A stretch of 62,255 nucleotides of DNA from Ancylobacter lacus (GTDB lineage: Bacteria; Pseudomonadota; Alphaproteobacteria; Rhizobiales; Xanthobacteraceae): contig NZ_JAHBGE010000066.1 in NCBI RefSeq assembly GCF_018390635.1, positions 1 to 62,255 on the forward strand, given 5' to 3'. Within the stretch, counting starts at the first letter, position 1. Every line of letters starts with the position of its first letter. The position numbers and the translations under genes were made by a program. Shown in pieces: positions 1 through 7,999 of the stretch. The notes below the pieces were generated by a model. That model searched no databases. It saw nothing but the letters and a program-made list of their open reading frames with translations, and was not told where the DNA came from.

Positions 1-25
1 TGGGCCTATCCCACCAAGCCCACCC

Positions 26-85
26 TCAGTAACGTGGCCTGAGGACGACGCTTACGCTGAACTTGCCGGAACGAGTGAAAAGCAT
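26..85 (-). pseudogene. Truncated start of a ninth RTX-like array gene
   Basis: Starting at an ATG at base 85, the minus strand reads MLFTRSGKFS, the same opening as the eight complete genes to the right (M-x-FTRSGKF). After the tenth codon the similarity stops, and the frame ends nine codons later at a TGA (26-28). The start follows gene 1 at a normal array spacing of about 190 bp. A hairpin (243-265) and an ATTTTTG element (191-197) lie in between, as in other array intergenic regions. It is best read as the surviving 5' end of a deleted or interrupted ninth copy with its junction near base 60. The 13 codons open on the plus strand at bases 1-42 are too short to identify. Confidence 0.7.
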
Positions 86-190
86 CTCACGCCCTCGGTG
101 CCGGCACTGCCCCCGCGGCGGACTCCGGTGCGGGCCAAGATACCTCCGGCCGTGCCAGTCGCAAGCGAAGTGCGGCTGAACACCCTGTCT

Positions 191-197
191 ATTTTTG
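191..197 (-). promoter_or_regulatory. ATTTTTG element upstream of the truncated copy
   Basis: The plus-strand sequence CTATTTTTG lies 106 bp upstream of the start codon at 85. Very similar elements sit 107 and 109 bp upstream of array genes 6 and 3. The spacing, more than the short sequence, suggests a shared regulatory site. Its function is unknown. Confidence 0.35.
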
Positions 198-242
198 AGC
201 GGGATCCATGACTCACCGGAAGCCGCGCGCCGATCCGGCACG

Positions 243-265
243 GGCGGGGCGCTGCCCGCCCCGCC
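243..265 (-). terminator. GC-rich hairpin after array gene 1
   Basis: Perfect 9-bp arms GGCGGGGCG and CGCCCCGCC flank a 5-base loop, 14 bases past the gene 1 stop. The same arms recur after array genes 5 and 6. There is no T-tract, so it may be an RNA-stabilising or Rho-associated hairpin rather than an intrinsic terminator. Confidence 0.5.
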
Positions 266-278
266 GCGGCCGCCCTTC

Positions 279-1421
279 TCAGGTCGCGAAGATGAAGCTC
301 AGGTCGGTGAGGGTGATGTCCTGGTCCCAGATCGTGTTCTTCACCGTGACGCTGTTGCCGCCGCCGAAGGTGATCGTCGCTGCCTTGCTGCCGTTGTCGC
401 TGATATTGAGCTGGGCGAAGGAGGTGATGCCATAGGCCGAGACGTCGATCTGGTCCTGGCCGTTGCTGCTATTGGTGGCCTGGCCGAAATCCTCGATGGT
501 GTCGTTGCCGCTGCCCGGCTGGAACACGAAGGTGTCGTTGCCGCCGAAGATGGCGGTGATGACGGTGCCGCTCCATCCGCCGTAGTCGCCGACCAGCATA
601 TCGTCGCCGCCGCCGCCATCGAGCACGTCGTTCCCGCCCTGGATCGTGCCGGGGCTCTGGAGATACATGGCATCGCCGATCAGCAGGCTGCCAGTGGCGT
701 CGTCGTGAAGCGCATCGTTTCCGCACACGACATCGGTGGTGTCGGTTCCGTTGCCGATGAGGGCGGCATCGCCGACGAGGACCTGGCCACTGCCGCCAGC
801 GCCGCCGCTGCTGCCGCCGGTGAAGAGGGTGTCGTTGCCGCCGACGAAGCCATTGCCGGCGATCTGGACATCCCCACACAGCGAGTCGCCGGAGAGGCTG
901 CTGCCCGTGATGGTGTCGTTGCCGCCGATAAAGTAGGAGGCGGTGTAGGCGTCGCCATAGATGATGCTTGCGGCGGTGGCGGCAGAGGCGTCGATCCGGT
1001 CGTTGCCGCCGACGACGGGGCTGCCGTTCGTTCCCGCAACGTCGTGATCATCGCCATAGAGCTGGGTGAGGTGGGAGCCGGCGGTCCAGATCACGTCATT
1101 GCCCAGCCCGCCATAGAGGGTGGCGTCGGTGCCGTATTCATGCCCGGCATTGGCCGGGCGGACGGTGAAGTCCATGATGTCGTCGCCGGCGCCGGCATCG
1201 AAGCTGGTGAAGCCGGAGAAGCGCAGCGCGTTGGTGCCGCTGAGGGTGAGGTCGTAGATGAAGGCTTCGTTAAAACTGCTGCCGGTCAGCGTGGTGTCCG
1301 CGCCGGCGGTGTAGATGCCGGAACTGCCGTAATAGCCATAGGTCGAGAGCGTCTCGTTGGTCGTGGTGTTGGTGGTGGTGCTGGTCCGGTTGAACTTGCC
1401 GGAACGTGTGAATTGAACCAT
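279..1421 (-). CDS. RTX-like calcium-binding repeat protein, array gene 1
   Basis: This is a 380-residue acidic Gly/Asp/Asn-rich protein without a signal peptide, probably exported by type I secretion. Residues 1 to about 125 form the N-terminal module shared by the array (FTRSGKF, a Thr-rich stretch TSTTTNTTTNETL, then NEAFIYDLTLSGTNALRFSG). The middle has six GGND-type units and the last 87 residues are the shared C-terminal module. Its tail, SFIFAT, is the most divergent of the eight. Two cysteines occur, one in a CGND unit. The start at 1421 (MVQFTRSGKF) is preferred because it lines up with the paralogues and has GGGGGGAAAG just upstream; an upstream in-frame ATG would add 13 unrelated residues. 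By unit count it is closest to gene 2. Confidence 0.88.
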   Translation of the reverse strand: MVQFTRSGKFNRTSTTTNTTTNETLSTYGYYGSSGIYTAGADTTLTGSSFNEAFIYDLTLSGTNALRFSGFTSFDAGAGDDIMDFTVRPANAGHEYGTDATLYGGLGNDVIWTAGSHLTQLYGDDHDVAGTNGSPVVGGNDRIDASAATAASIIYGDAYTASYFIGGNDTITGSSLSGDSLCGDVQIAGNGFVGGNDTLFTGGSSGGAGGSGQVLVGDAALIGNGTDTTDVVCGNDALHDDATGSLLIGDAMYLQSPGTIQGGNDVLDGGGGDDMLVGDYGGWSGTVITAIFGGNDTFVFQPGSGNDTIEDFGQATNSSNGQDQIDVSAYGITSFAQLNISDNGSKAATITFGGGNSVTVKNTIWDQDITLTDLSFIFAT

Positions 1422-1516
1422 CTGCTTTCCCCCCAAATGGCATGCCGGCAACCGCTGCAAGTGGAGCGCCGCGCGCCGCTACTTTTTTACCGGAAAGTGC
1501 CGTTTGGGAACAGCCG

Positions 1517-1540
1517 GGCGCACGAGCAAAATCGTGCGCC
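1517..1540. repeat. Hairpin in the gene 1/gene 2 intergenic region
   Basis: Perfect 9-bp arms GGCGCACGA and TCGTGCGCC surround a 6-base A-rich loop. It lies about 100 bp upstream of the gene 1 start and may be an operator or an RNA structure. It is not found in the other intergenic regions. Confidence 0.4.
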
Positions 1541-1563
1541 GGACATGGCAGACGGGCTGCGAC

Positions 1564-1592
1564 CCCGGAGGCGGGCACGGCCCGCCTCCGGG
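1564..1592 (-). terminator. Strong hairpin after array gene 2
   Basis: A perfect 13-bp stem (arm CCCGGAGGCGGGC) with a 3-base loop lies 11 bases past the gene 2 stop. It is the strongest hairpin in the array. No T-tract follows on the minus strand. Confidence 0.5.
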
Positions 1593-1602
1593 CCGGACCG
1601 CC

Positions 1603-2718
1603 TCAGCTCGCGAAGATGAAGTCCGAGGCGGAGAGGGTGAGGGGGGTGTTGGTGAGGTTCTGCACGGTCACCTGGTTGCCGCCGCCGAAATTGACCACCA
1701 CCGAGTCGGTGCCGTTGCCGGAGATGTTGAGGCTGGCGAAGCTGGTATAGCCATAGGCCGAGACGTCGATCAGGTCGTCGCCATAGGTGGAGCCGGCGCT
1801 CTGGCCGAAATCGAAGATGGTGTCGGCGCCGCTGTTCGGCTGGAACACGAAGGTGTCGTTGCCGCCGATGACGGTGGTGCCTTTATTACCCAGGTCCGCC
1901 GTGTCGCCGAAGAGATAATCGTCGCCGCCCGCTCCATCGATGATGTCGTTGCCGAACTGCACCTGCCCCGCGCTTTGGATGGCACTGGCATCACCGACGA
2001 GAGAATCACTGTCCGAACTACCGTGCAGGGTATCGTTGCCGCACACGGCAGTGACGGTGTCGCTGCCGTCGCCGATATAGATGGCGTCACCGTCGAGGGC
2101 GTCCCAGCCGCCACCGCCGGCGAAGATCACATCGTTGCCGCCGACGAACCCGTTGCCGGCGACCATAACATCGCCGGAGAGCTGGTCGGTGTAGGCGCTG
2201 CCGACGATGGTGTCGTTGCCGCCGACATAATTGGAGACCTTGTTGGCGTCGCCATAGATGAAGCTCGTGGCGCTGGCGGCGGAGGCATCGATCCGGTCGT
2301 TGCCGCCGATCACGGGACTGCCGCTGGTTCCCGCGATGTCGCCATTGTCGCCATAGACATTGGCGAGGTGGGAGCCCGCGGTCCAGATCACGTCGTTGCC
2401 GAGCCCGCCATAGACGGTGGCGTCGGTGCCATATTCATGGCCGGCATTGGCGGGCCGGACGGTGAAGTCCATGATGTCGTCGCCGCCGCCGGCGTCGAAG
2501 GTGTCGAAGCCGGAGAAACGCAGCGCGTTGGTGCCGCTGAGGGTGAGGTCGTAGATGAAGGCCTCGTTGGCGGCGCTGCCGGTCAGCGTGGTGTCCCCGC
2601 CGGACGCCGTGTAGATCACCGAGCTGCCGTAATAGCCATAGGTCGACAGCGTCTCGTTGGTGGTGGTGTTGGTGGTGGTGCTGGTCCGGCTGAATTTGCC
2701 GGAGCGGGTGAAGTTCAC
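1603..2718 (-). CDS. RTX-like calcium-binding repeat protein, array gene 2
   Basis: This 371-residue protein is the shortest of the array. It has the shared N-terminal module (MNFTRSGKFSRTSTTT), six GGND-type units and the shared C-terminal module ending SDFIFAS. The single cysteine is in the penultimate unit (VCGND). The start codon is GTG, chosen because it aligns with the ATG of the closely similar gene 7 and follows AGGGGA at good spacing. The upstream region (2719-2906) is clearly homologous to the one upstream of gene 7. The expected role is a secreted calcium-binding beta-solenoid; the biological target is unknown. Confidence 0.88.
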   Translation of the reverse strand: MNFTRSGKFSRTSTTTNTTTNETLSTYGYYGSSVIYTASGGDTTLTGSAANEAFIYDLTLSGTNALRFSGFDTFDAGGGDDIMDFTVRPANAGHEYGTDATVYGGLGNDVIWTAGSHLANVYGDNGDIAGTSGSPVIGGNDRIDASAASATSFIYGDANKVSNYVGGNDTIVGSAYTDQLSGDVMVAGNGFVGGNDVIFAGGGGWDALDGDAIYIGDGSDTVTAVCGNDTLHGSSDSDSLVGDASAIQSAGQVQFGNDIIDGAGGDDYLFGDTADLGNKGTTVIGGNDTFVFQPNSGADTIFDFGQSAGSTYGDDLIDVSAYGYTSFASLNISGNGTDSVVVNFGGGNQVTVQNLTNTPLTLSASDFIFAS

Positions 2719-2906
2719 GGCCGATCCCCTGTGCGTTGGCGCCCGCCCGTCCCTGACCGTCGGCGCGCGATGTCCTACCTATCGTGGTACCCTCACATCG
2801 GCATCGGTAACAGGGGGTGGGGGAAAGATGCGGGAGATTCGGCGCTGATGTCGCAGGAGAAAGCGGGGCCGTTGCCGCCCCGCCACAGCGCCCGCCGCCG
2901 CCGGGC
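2719..2906. repeat. Duplicated intergenic region, family A (copy 1)
   Basis: This spacer between genes 3 and 2 matches 10673-10873 between genes 8 and 7 along most of its length. Shared tracts include ATCCCCTGTGCGTT next to the start codon, a CATCGGCA tract, ACAGGGG, and a 27-base perfect match at 2871-2897 / 10825-10851. The two blocks were copied together with their flanking gene ends. Confidence 0.75.
2863..2883 (-). terminator. GC-rich hairpin after array gene 3
   Basis: Arms GCGGGGC and GCCCCGC (7 bp) enclose a 7-base loop 23 bases past the gene 3 stop. The arm is a shorter version of the stem after genes 1, 5 and 6. There is no T-tract. Confidence 0.4.
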
Positions 2907-4424
2907 TCACGCCGCGAAGATGAAGTCCGAGGCGTCGAGGGTGAGGGCGGTGTTGGCCTTGTTCTGCACCTTCACGCTGTTGCTGCCGCTGAAGGTGACC
3001 GTCACCGTCGCGGTGCCGTTGTTGCTGATGGTGAGGTCGGCAAACGAGGTATAGCCATAGGCCGAGACGTCGATCAGGTCGTCGCCGGTGGCAGAGCCGG
3101 CGCTCTGCCCGAAATCGAAGATGGTGTCGGCGCCGCTGCCGGGCTGGAACACGAAGGTGTCGTTGCCGCCGGTGATGGTGCCGCTGGCGGTGGTCGAGAT
3201 GTCGCCATAGAGCTGGTCATTGCCGGCGCCGCCATCCAGCCGGTCGTTGCCGCAGGTCATGGTGAGCCCCGCGCGCGTACCGCCGGCGTCGCCGACGAGG
3301 CTATCGGCACCGGCGCCACCATACAGGCTGTCATTGCCGCCGGAGGCCGTGGAACTCAGGGTCAAATGGCCGACATTGCTGAAATCGCCATAGATGGCGT
3401 CGTCGCCGTCATCGCCATACAGGATGTCGTTGCCACCCGTGGCCTTCGAGCCGGAGGCGGTGGCGCCCGAGAACCCATCACCATAGATGGAGTCGCCGCC
3501 GCCCCGGCCATAGATGGTGTCGGCACCGCCGGTGAAGGTGGAATCGGTGCCGCTCGCGACCGTGGTCCCGTCGCCGTAGAGCATGTTGCCGCCGTTGCTG
3601 CCATAGATCCCGTCATTCCCGCCAATGACGGTGGTCGATGACTGGACGGCCATATTGGCTGCATCACCGTAGATGTTGTCGGCGTCGGTGCCGATGGTGG
3701 TCGCATCATAGGCGTAAAGAATGTCGTTGCCGCCGATAGCGGTGGCGCCGGTGGCGCCGCTAATGTTGGCAAGGCCGACGCCCTCACCATAAATGTTGTC
3801 GGCGCCGGCCTTGCCATAGATGATATCGTCGCCGCCGGTGGCCGTCGCGTTGGCGAGCGTGGCCATTCCCCCATCGCCGTAGAGGTATTCGCCGGCTTTC
3901 GTGCCGGTGATGGTGTCGTTGCCGCCCTTCGCCCAGTTCAGGGTCGCACCGTCGCCATAGGTGGTGGTCGCCGCCGTGGCGGCCGAGAGGTCGATGATGT
4001 CGTTGCCGCCCTGCACCATATCGGTGGACGAGGAGCCGGACATGGTCTGGTAGTCGCCATAGACGATGGTGAGCTTGGCGCCGGCGGTCCAGATCACGTC
4101 ATTGCCAAGGCCGCCCGAGACCTTCGCGGTGGTGGCGTATTCCTTGCCGACATTGGCGGGGCGGACGGTGAAGTCCATGATGTCGTCGCCGCCGCCGGCG
4201 TTGAAGTCGGTAAAGCCGGAGAAGCGCAGCGCGTTGGTGCCGTTCAGCGTGAGATCGTAGATGAAGGCCTCGTTCTCGTCGCTGCCGTTCAGCGTCTTGT
4301 CGGTTGAGGTGGCGGTGTAGATGAGCGCGCTGCCATAGAAGCCATAGGTCGACAGCGTCTCGTTGGTGGTGGTGTTGGTGGTGGTGCTGGTCCGGTTGAA
4401 CTTGCCGGAACGTGTGAATTCCAT
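2907..4424 (-). CDS. RTX-like calcium-binding repeat protein, array gene 3
   Basis: This 505-residue protein carries the shared N-terminal module (MEFTRSGKFNRTSTTT), ten GGND-type units, and the C-terminal module ending SDFIFAA. Typical units read GGNDILYGDDGDDAIYGD, two RTX nonapeptides, followed by a linker of about 13 residues. The single cysteine is in TCGNDRLDGG. The start at 4424 is favoured over an upstream in-frame ATG because AGGGGAG sits 4 bases before it and the paralogues begin at the same residue. A 7-bp palindromic hairpin lies in the leader and an ATTTTTGG element 109 bp upstream. Confidence 0.9.
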   Translation of the reverse strand: MEFTRSGKFNRTSTTTNTTTNETLSTYGFYGSALIYTATSTDKTLNGSDENEAFIYDLTLNGTNALRFSGFTDFNAGGGDDIMDFTVRPANVGKEYATTAKVSGGLGNDVIWTAGAKLTIVYGDYQTMSGSSSTDMVQGGNDIIDLSAATAATTTYGDGATLNWAKGGNDTITGTKAGEYLYGDGGMATLANATATGGDDIIYGKAGADNIYGEGVGLANISGATGATAIGGNDILYAYDATTIGTDADNIYGDAANMAVQSSTTVIGGNDGIYGSNGGNMLYGDGTTVASGTDSTFTGGADTIYGRGGGDSIYGDGFSGATASGSKATGGNDILYGDDGDDAIYGDFSNVGHLTLSSTASGGNDSLYGGAGADSLVGDAGGTRAGLTMTCGNDRLDGGAGNDQLYGDISTTASGTITGGNDTFVFQPGSGADTIFDFGQSAGSATGDDLIDVSAYGYTSFADLTISNNGTATVTVTFSGSNSVKVQNKANTALTLDASDFIFAA

Positions 4425-4437
4425 CGCACTCCCCTTC

Positions 4438-4457
4438 GGCCGATGTTGCCATCGGCC
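4438..4457. promoter_or_regulatory. Palindrome in the leader of array gene 3
   Basis: Arms GGCCGAT and ATCGGCC around a 6-base loop lie 14-33 bp upstream of the start codon, directly before the ribosome binding site. The position suits an operator or a translation-control hairpin. Gene 6 has a different palindrome at a similar position. Confidence 0.4.
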
Positions 4458-4523
4458 TTTCCACTTCATTTTGCGATGTTTTCGCGCCGATGGCTAAAGA
4501 GGGCAAGAGCCGCGCCGCCCGCT

Positions 4524-4541
4524 GGGGTGACGATTTTTGGT
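4524..4541 (-). promoter_or_regulatory. GGGGTGAC-ATTTTTGGT element upstream of gene 3
   Basis: The plus-strand motif GGGGTGACGATTTTTGGT is 109 bp (at the A of ATTTTTGG) upstream of the gene 3 start. Gene 6 has GGGGTGACTATTTTTGGT at 107 bp, and both intergenic regions are exactly 153 bp long. It is probably a shared binding site or upstream promoter element; the factor is unknown. Confidence 0.5.
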
Positions 4542-4577
4542 GCGATTCCGCGTCAGACGGTGGCCTTTCGGGCCGCC

Positions 4578-6083
4578 TCACGCCGCGAAGACGAAGTCCG
4601 AGGCGTCGAGGGTGAGGGCGGTGTTGGCCCTGTTCTGCACGGTCACGCTGTTGCCGCCGCCGAAGTCGACCACCACCGCGGCAGTGCCGTTGCCGGTGAT
4701 GCTCAGCCCGGCGAAGCTCGTATAGCCATAGGCGGAGACGTCGATCAGGTCGTCGCCGGTGCTGCTGCCCGCCACCTGCCCGAAGTCGTAGATCGTGTCG
4801 GCGCCGCTGCCGGGCTGGAACACGAAGGTGTCGTTGCCGCCGGTGACGACGCCGCCGGCCGTTATGGTGCCGGAGACGTCGCCATAGAGCTTGTCGTTGC
4901 CGGTGCCGCCGTCGAGCCGATCGTTGCCGCAGGTCAGGCTCGCCTTCGCCGTCACGCTGTCGGCATCACCGACCAGGATGTCGGCACCGGCACCGCCATG
5001 GAGCGTGTCGCCGCCGCCCGTGGCGGTGACGACGTTGGCGAGGTTGCCGCACGCTTTGCCGTCGCCATAGATCGTGTCGTCGCCGTCTTCTCCATAGAGC
5101 GTGTCGGCTCCGCCTTTCACGGTCGAGCCGGCGCTAAAGCCGAAGGCATTGGCGTCACCAAACAGGGTGTCCGCGCCGCCACCGGCATACACCGTGTCGT
5201 TGCCACCGGTTGCGGTCGCATTCCTGCCAAAGCCGAGTGTGCCCCCATCGCCGTAAAGGGGGTTGCCGCCGTCATTGCCATAGAGCGTGTCATTGCCGCC
5301 GGTGGCGGTGCTGCCCGTGCCATTGCAGAGATAGCTGCCGTCGCCGTAGAGCATGTCGGCCTCGGTGCCGGTGCCGGCGTAGAGCGTGTCATTGCCGCCG
5401 ACGGCCGTGCTCGACGCGCCATAGCCGAGCAGGTTGCCGTCGCCATAGAGCGTGTCCTTGCCCGCTCCGCCCCGCAGAACGTCGTCGCCGCCGAACGCAC
5501 TGGAGCTGGCGGTATAGGCCAGTCTCCCGCCATCGCCGTAGAGCGTGTCGTCGCTGGCGCTGCCGGTGAGGGTGTCGTTGCCGCCCTTGGCCCAGCTCAG
5601 GTAAAAGCCATCGCCAATGACAGCCGTGCCGACCGTCGCCGCGGACGCGTCGATGATGTCGTTGCCGCCCTGCACCAGGTCGCTGGCCGAGGTGCCGGCC
5701 ATGGTTACATTGTCGCCATAGACTGGGGCGAGATGCGAACCCGCGGTCCAGATCACGTCATTGCCGAGCCCGCCATAGATCGTGGCGTCGGTGGCGTATT
5801 CATGGCCGGCATTGGCGGGGCGGACGGTGAAGTCGATGATGTCGTCGCCGGCCCCGGCATCGAAGGCTGTGAAGCCGGAGAAGCGCAGCGCGTTGCTGCC
5901 GGAGAGGGTGAGGTCGTAGATGAAGGCCTCGTTGGCGTCGCTGCCGGTCAGTGTCGTGTCGCTGTCGGTCGCGGTGTAGATCACCGAGCTGCCGTAGAAG
6001 CCGTAGGTCGACAGCGTCTGGTTGGTGGTGGTGTTGGTGGTGGTGCTGGTCCGGCTGAACCTGCCGGAGCGTGTGAACTGCAT
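4578..6083 (-). CDS. RTX-like calcium-binding repeat protein, array gene 4
   Basis: This 501-residue protein has the N-terminal module at residues 1-124, ten GGND-type units at about 125-414, and the C-terminal module at 415-501 ending SDFVFAA. Several consecutive units have an exact 31-residue period, for example GGDDVLRGGAGKDTLYGD followed by the 13-residue linker GNLLGYGASSTAV. Three cysteines occur, including the conserved TCGND. The ribosome binding site GAGGGG lies 6 bases before the ATG. Its leader is homologous to that of gene 5. Family knowledge says RTX nonapeptides bind calcium and fold outside the cell; the partner or surface bound here is not evident. Confidence 0.9.
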   Translation of the reverse strand: MQFTRSGRFSRTSTTTNTTTNQTLSTYGFYGSSVIYTATDSDTTLTGSDANEAFIYDLTLSGSNALRFSGFTAFDAGAGDDIIDFTVRPANAGHEYATDATIYGGLGNDVIWTAGSHLAPVYGDNVTMAGTSASDLVQGGNDIIDASAATVGTAVIGDGFYLSWAKGGNDTLTGSASDDTLYGDGGRLAYTASSSAFGGDDVLRGGAGKDTLYGDGNLLGYGASSTAVGGNDTLYAGTGTEADMLYGDGSYLCNGTGSTATGGNDTLYGNDGGNPLYGDGGTLGFGRNATATGGNDTVYAGGGADTLFGDANAFGFSAGSTVKGGADTLYGEDGDDTIYGDGKACGNLANVVTATGGGDTLHGGAGADILVGDADSVTAKASLTCGNDRLDGGTGNDKLYGDVSGTITAGGVVTGGNDTFVFQPGSGADTIYDFGQVAGSSTGDDLIDVSAYGYTSFAGLSITGNGTAAVVVDFGGGNSVTVQNRANTALTLDASDFVFAA

Positions 6084-6284
6084 GATGCGCCCCTCATCGG
6101 CCGCTCGCCCCGCGCGCCCGGCGTGAGGCGCTATCGTACCGTTGTGGGTATGACGCGCCAGCGACCGGCCTCGAGGATGGTCGCCTTTCCGGTTCCAGCT
6201 TGCGGAAGACCGTCAGGGCTACGGCAGCCGGGCCGCGGCCGCTCGGGCAGGCGGGGCGCTGCCGCCCCGCCGCCGCGCGTTGCC
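6084..6284. repeat. Duplicated intergenic region, family C (copy 1)
   Basis: This spacer between genes 5 and 4 matches 7803-7999 between genes 6 and 5. The first 60 bases next to the start codon are nearly identical (CCCCTCATCGGCCGCTCGCC, then TGAGGCGCTAT-GTACCGTT), and the far end carries the same hairpin. A -10-like TACGAT lies 50-55 bp upstream of the gene 4 start. Confidence 0.7.
6250..6271 (-). terminator. GC-rich hairpin after array gene 5
   Basis: The 9-bp arms GGCGGGGCG and CGCCCCGCC with loop CTGC lie 13 bases past the gene 5 stop. The arms are identical to those after genes 1 and 6. No T-tract is present. Confidence 0.5.
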
Positions 6285-7802
6285 TCAGGTCGAGAAGAGG
6301 AAGTCCGGGCTGTCGAGGACGAGGGCGGTGCCGGCCTTGTTCTGCACCGTGACACTGTTGCCGCCGCCGAAATCGATCACCACCGACGCCGTGCCGTTGC
6401 CGATGATGTCGAGCTGGCTCCCGGAGGAGTAGCCATAGGCGGAGACGTCGATCAGGTCATGGTGGTCAAGGGAGCCGGTGCTCTGGTCGAAGTCATAGAT
6501 GGTGTCGGCGCCGCTGCCGGGCGCGAACACGAAGGTGTCGTCGCCGCGGGTCGCCGTGGTGCTGGCGTTAATGGTGCCGGAGACGTCGCCATAGAGCTTG
6601 TCGTCGCCGGTGCCGCCATCGAGGATGTCGTTGCCGCAGGTCAGCGTCCCGCCCTGGTTGACGGTCGTGGCGTCGCCGATCAGCGTGTCGTCGCCGGCTC
6701 CGCCATAGAGAAGGTCAGCCCCGCCGAAGGCATGGCCCCCGGTTGAGTTGTTGCCGTTGCCGACCAGCGAGAAATCGCCATACAGCGTATCGCCGCCATC
6801 ATCGCCATACAGCGTATCGGCGCCGCCGGTGACGGTGGAGCCGTTTCCGAAGGCGGCGTTCCTGCCGTCACCCAAGATCGTATCGGTACCGTCCCGTCCG
6901 TAGATCGTGTCGTTGCCCGCGGTGACATTGGCGCTGGCGCCGCCGCCGTCGGAATTGCCATCGCCGAACAGGGCGTTGTCGCCGTTGCTGCCATAGATCG
7001 TATCATTGCCGCCGATGACGGTGACGGACGCTCCGGCGCCAAAATCCTGGGATTCACCATAGATGTTGTCCGTCTCGGTGCCCGCGGTGGTGGCGTTATA
7101 GGCGTAGATGACATCGTCGCCGCCGATGCAGGTGGAGCCGGTCTGCCCGCCCATAAACTGGCCTTCGCCGAAAATCGTGTCCCTGCCGGCGCCGCCATAG
7201 ATGATGTCGTTGCCGCCGGTGCCTTTGGTGTTGGCCAGGCCACCGACGTTTCCATCGCCCGAGAGGGTGTCGTTGGACGTGCTGCCGGTTATGGTGTCGT
7301 TGCCGCCCTTGGCCCAGCGCAGCGACCCGTCACCGAGGACCGCGGTTCCGACACTGGCGGCTGAGAGGTCGATGGTGTCGTTGCCGGCCTGCACCATGTC
7401 GCTGGCCGAGGTGCCCGCAATGATGGTGGTGTCGCCATAGACGGTCTTGAGATGTGAACCCGCGGTCCAGATCACGTCATTGCCGAGCCCGCCATAGACG
7501 GCGGCGTCGGTGGCGTACTCGCTGCCGGCATTGGCCGTGCGGACGGTGAAGTCGATGATGTCGTCGCCGGCACCGGCGTCGAAGCTGGTGAAGCCGGAGA
7601 AGCGCAGGGCGTTGGTGCCGCTGAGGGTGAGGTCGTAGATGAAGGCCTCGTTGGCGTCGCTGCCGGTCAGTGTCGTATCGCCACCCGACGCGGTGTAGAT
7701 CACCGAGCTTCCATAGACGCCGGAGGTCGAAAGCACCTGACCGGTCGTGGTGTTGGTGGTGGTGCTGGTCCGGCTGAATTTGCCGGAGCGTGTGAACTGC
7801 AT
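6285..7802 (-). CDS. RTX-like calcium-binding repeat protein, array gene 5
   Basis: This 505-residue protein has the shared N-terminal module (MQFTRSGKFSRTSTTT), ten GGND-type units and a C-terminal module that diverges from the others after DTIYDF (DQSTGSLDHHDLIDVSAYGY) and ends PDFLFST. The last unit is RGDDTFV rather than GGNDTFV. Two cysteines occur (TCIGGDD and TCGND). GAGGGG lies 6 bases before the ATG. A plausible promoter with -10 TACAAT lies 52-57 bp upstream. The function is inferred as a secreted calcium-binding solenoid like its neighbours. Confidence 0.9.
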   Translation of the reverse strand: MQFTRSGKFSRTSTTTNTTTGQVLSTSGVYGSSVIYTASGGDTTLTGSDANEAFIYDLTLSGTNALRFSGFTSFDAGAGDDIIDFTVRTANAGSEYATDAAVYGGLGNDVIWTAGSHLKTVYGDTTIIAGTSASDMVQAGNDTIDLSAASVGTAVLGDGSLRWAKGGNDTITGSTSNDTLSGDGNVGGLANTKGTGGNDIIYGGAGRDTIFGEGQFMGGQTGSTCIGGDDVIYAYNATTAGTETDNIYGESQDFGAGASVTVIGGNDTIYGSNGDNALFGDGNSDGGGASANVTAGNDTIYGRDGTDTILGDGRNAAFGNGSTVTGGADTLYGDDGGDTLYGDFSLVGNGNNSTGGHAFGGADLLYGGAGDDTLIGDATTVNQGGTLTCGNDILDGGTGDDKLYGDVSGTINASTTATRGDDTFVFAPGSGADTIYDFDQSTGSLDHHDLIDVSAYGYSSGSQLDIIGNGTASVVIDFGGGNSVTVQNKAGTALVLDSPDFLFST

Positions 7803-7853
7803 GATGTGCCCCTCATCGGCCGCTCGCCCGCGCGAGTCCGGCCTTGAGGCGCT

Positions 7854-7883
7854 ATTGTACCGTTACGGGGGAGATGCAGCCAA
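7854..7883 (-). promoter_or_regulatory. Possible sigma-70-type promoter of array gene 5
   Basis: On the minus strand TTGGCT (7883-7878) and TACAAT (7859-7854) are separated by 18 bases, ending about 52 bp before the start codon. The -10 part is conserved as TACGAT before gene 4. The -35 match is weak there. Confidence 0.4.
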
Positions 7884-7970
7884 GCGCGGAAGCCGGGATT
7901 GTCGGCTTTCTGGTTCGAAATTTCCGAAGAAATTCAGGCGTATGGCTGTAGGATCGCTACCCCTGGGGAA

Positions 7971-7995
7971 GGGCGGGGCGCTGCCCGCCCCGCCC
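7971..7995 (-). terminator. GC-rich hairpin after array gene 6
   Basis: A perfect 10-bp stem, arms GGGCGGGGCG and CGCCCCGCCC, has loop CTGCC and lies 5 bases past the gene 6 stop. The core arm is identical to the hairpins after genes 1 and 5. Confidence 0.5.
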
Positions 7996-7999
7996 GGTC

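Larger units (their letters stand above)
86..278. other. Intergenic region between array gene 1 and the truncated copy
   Basis: No gene is supported here. The region holds the hairpin downstream of gene 1 and, on the minus strand, the CAAAAAT element about 106 bp before the truncated start. Its layout matches the working intergenic regions of the array, which argues that the truncated copy once had its own control region. Confidence 0.55.
7803..7999. repeat. Duplicated intergenic region, family C (copy 2)
   Basis: This is the partner of 6084-6284. The leader next to the gene 5 start and the GC-rich hairpin at the far end are conserved, while the central 90 bases have diverged. Confidence 0.7.

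Noticed and set aside
1..42. Plus-strand WAYPTKP resembling the AYPTKAP start of the small porins
   Set aside because: Only five residues match, there is no barrel motif after it, and the frame ends at base 42.
195..1619. Long open frames on the plus strand opposite the RTX-like genes (also about 4443-6746 and 10775-12703)
   Set aside because: They are low-complexity Val/Ala/Gly-rich mirror images of the GGND repeats, with no family similarity and no credible starts. High GC and the repeat codons keep them open.
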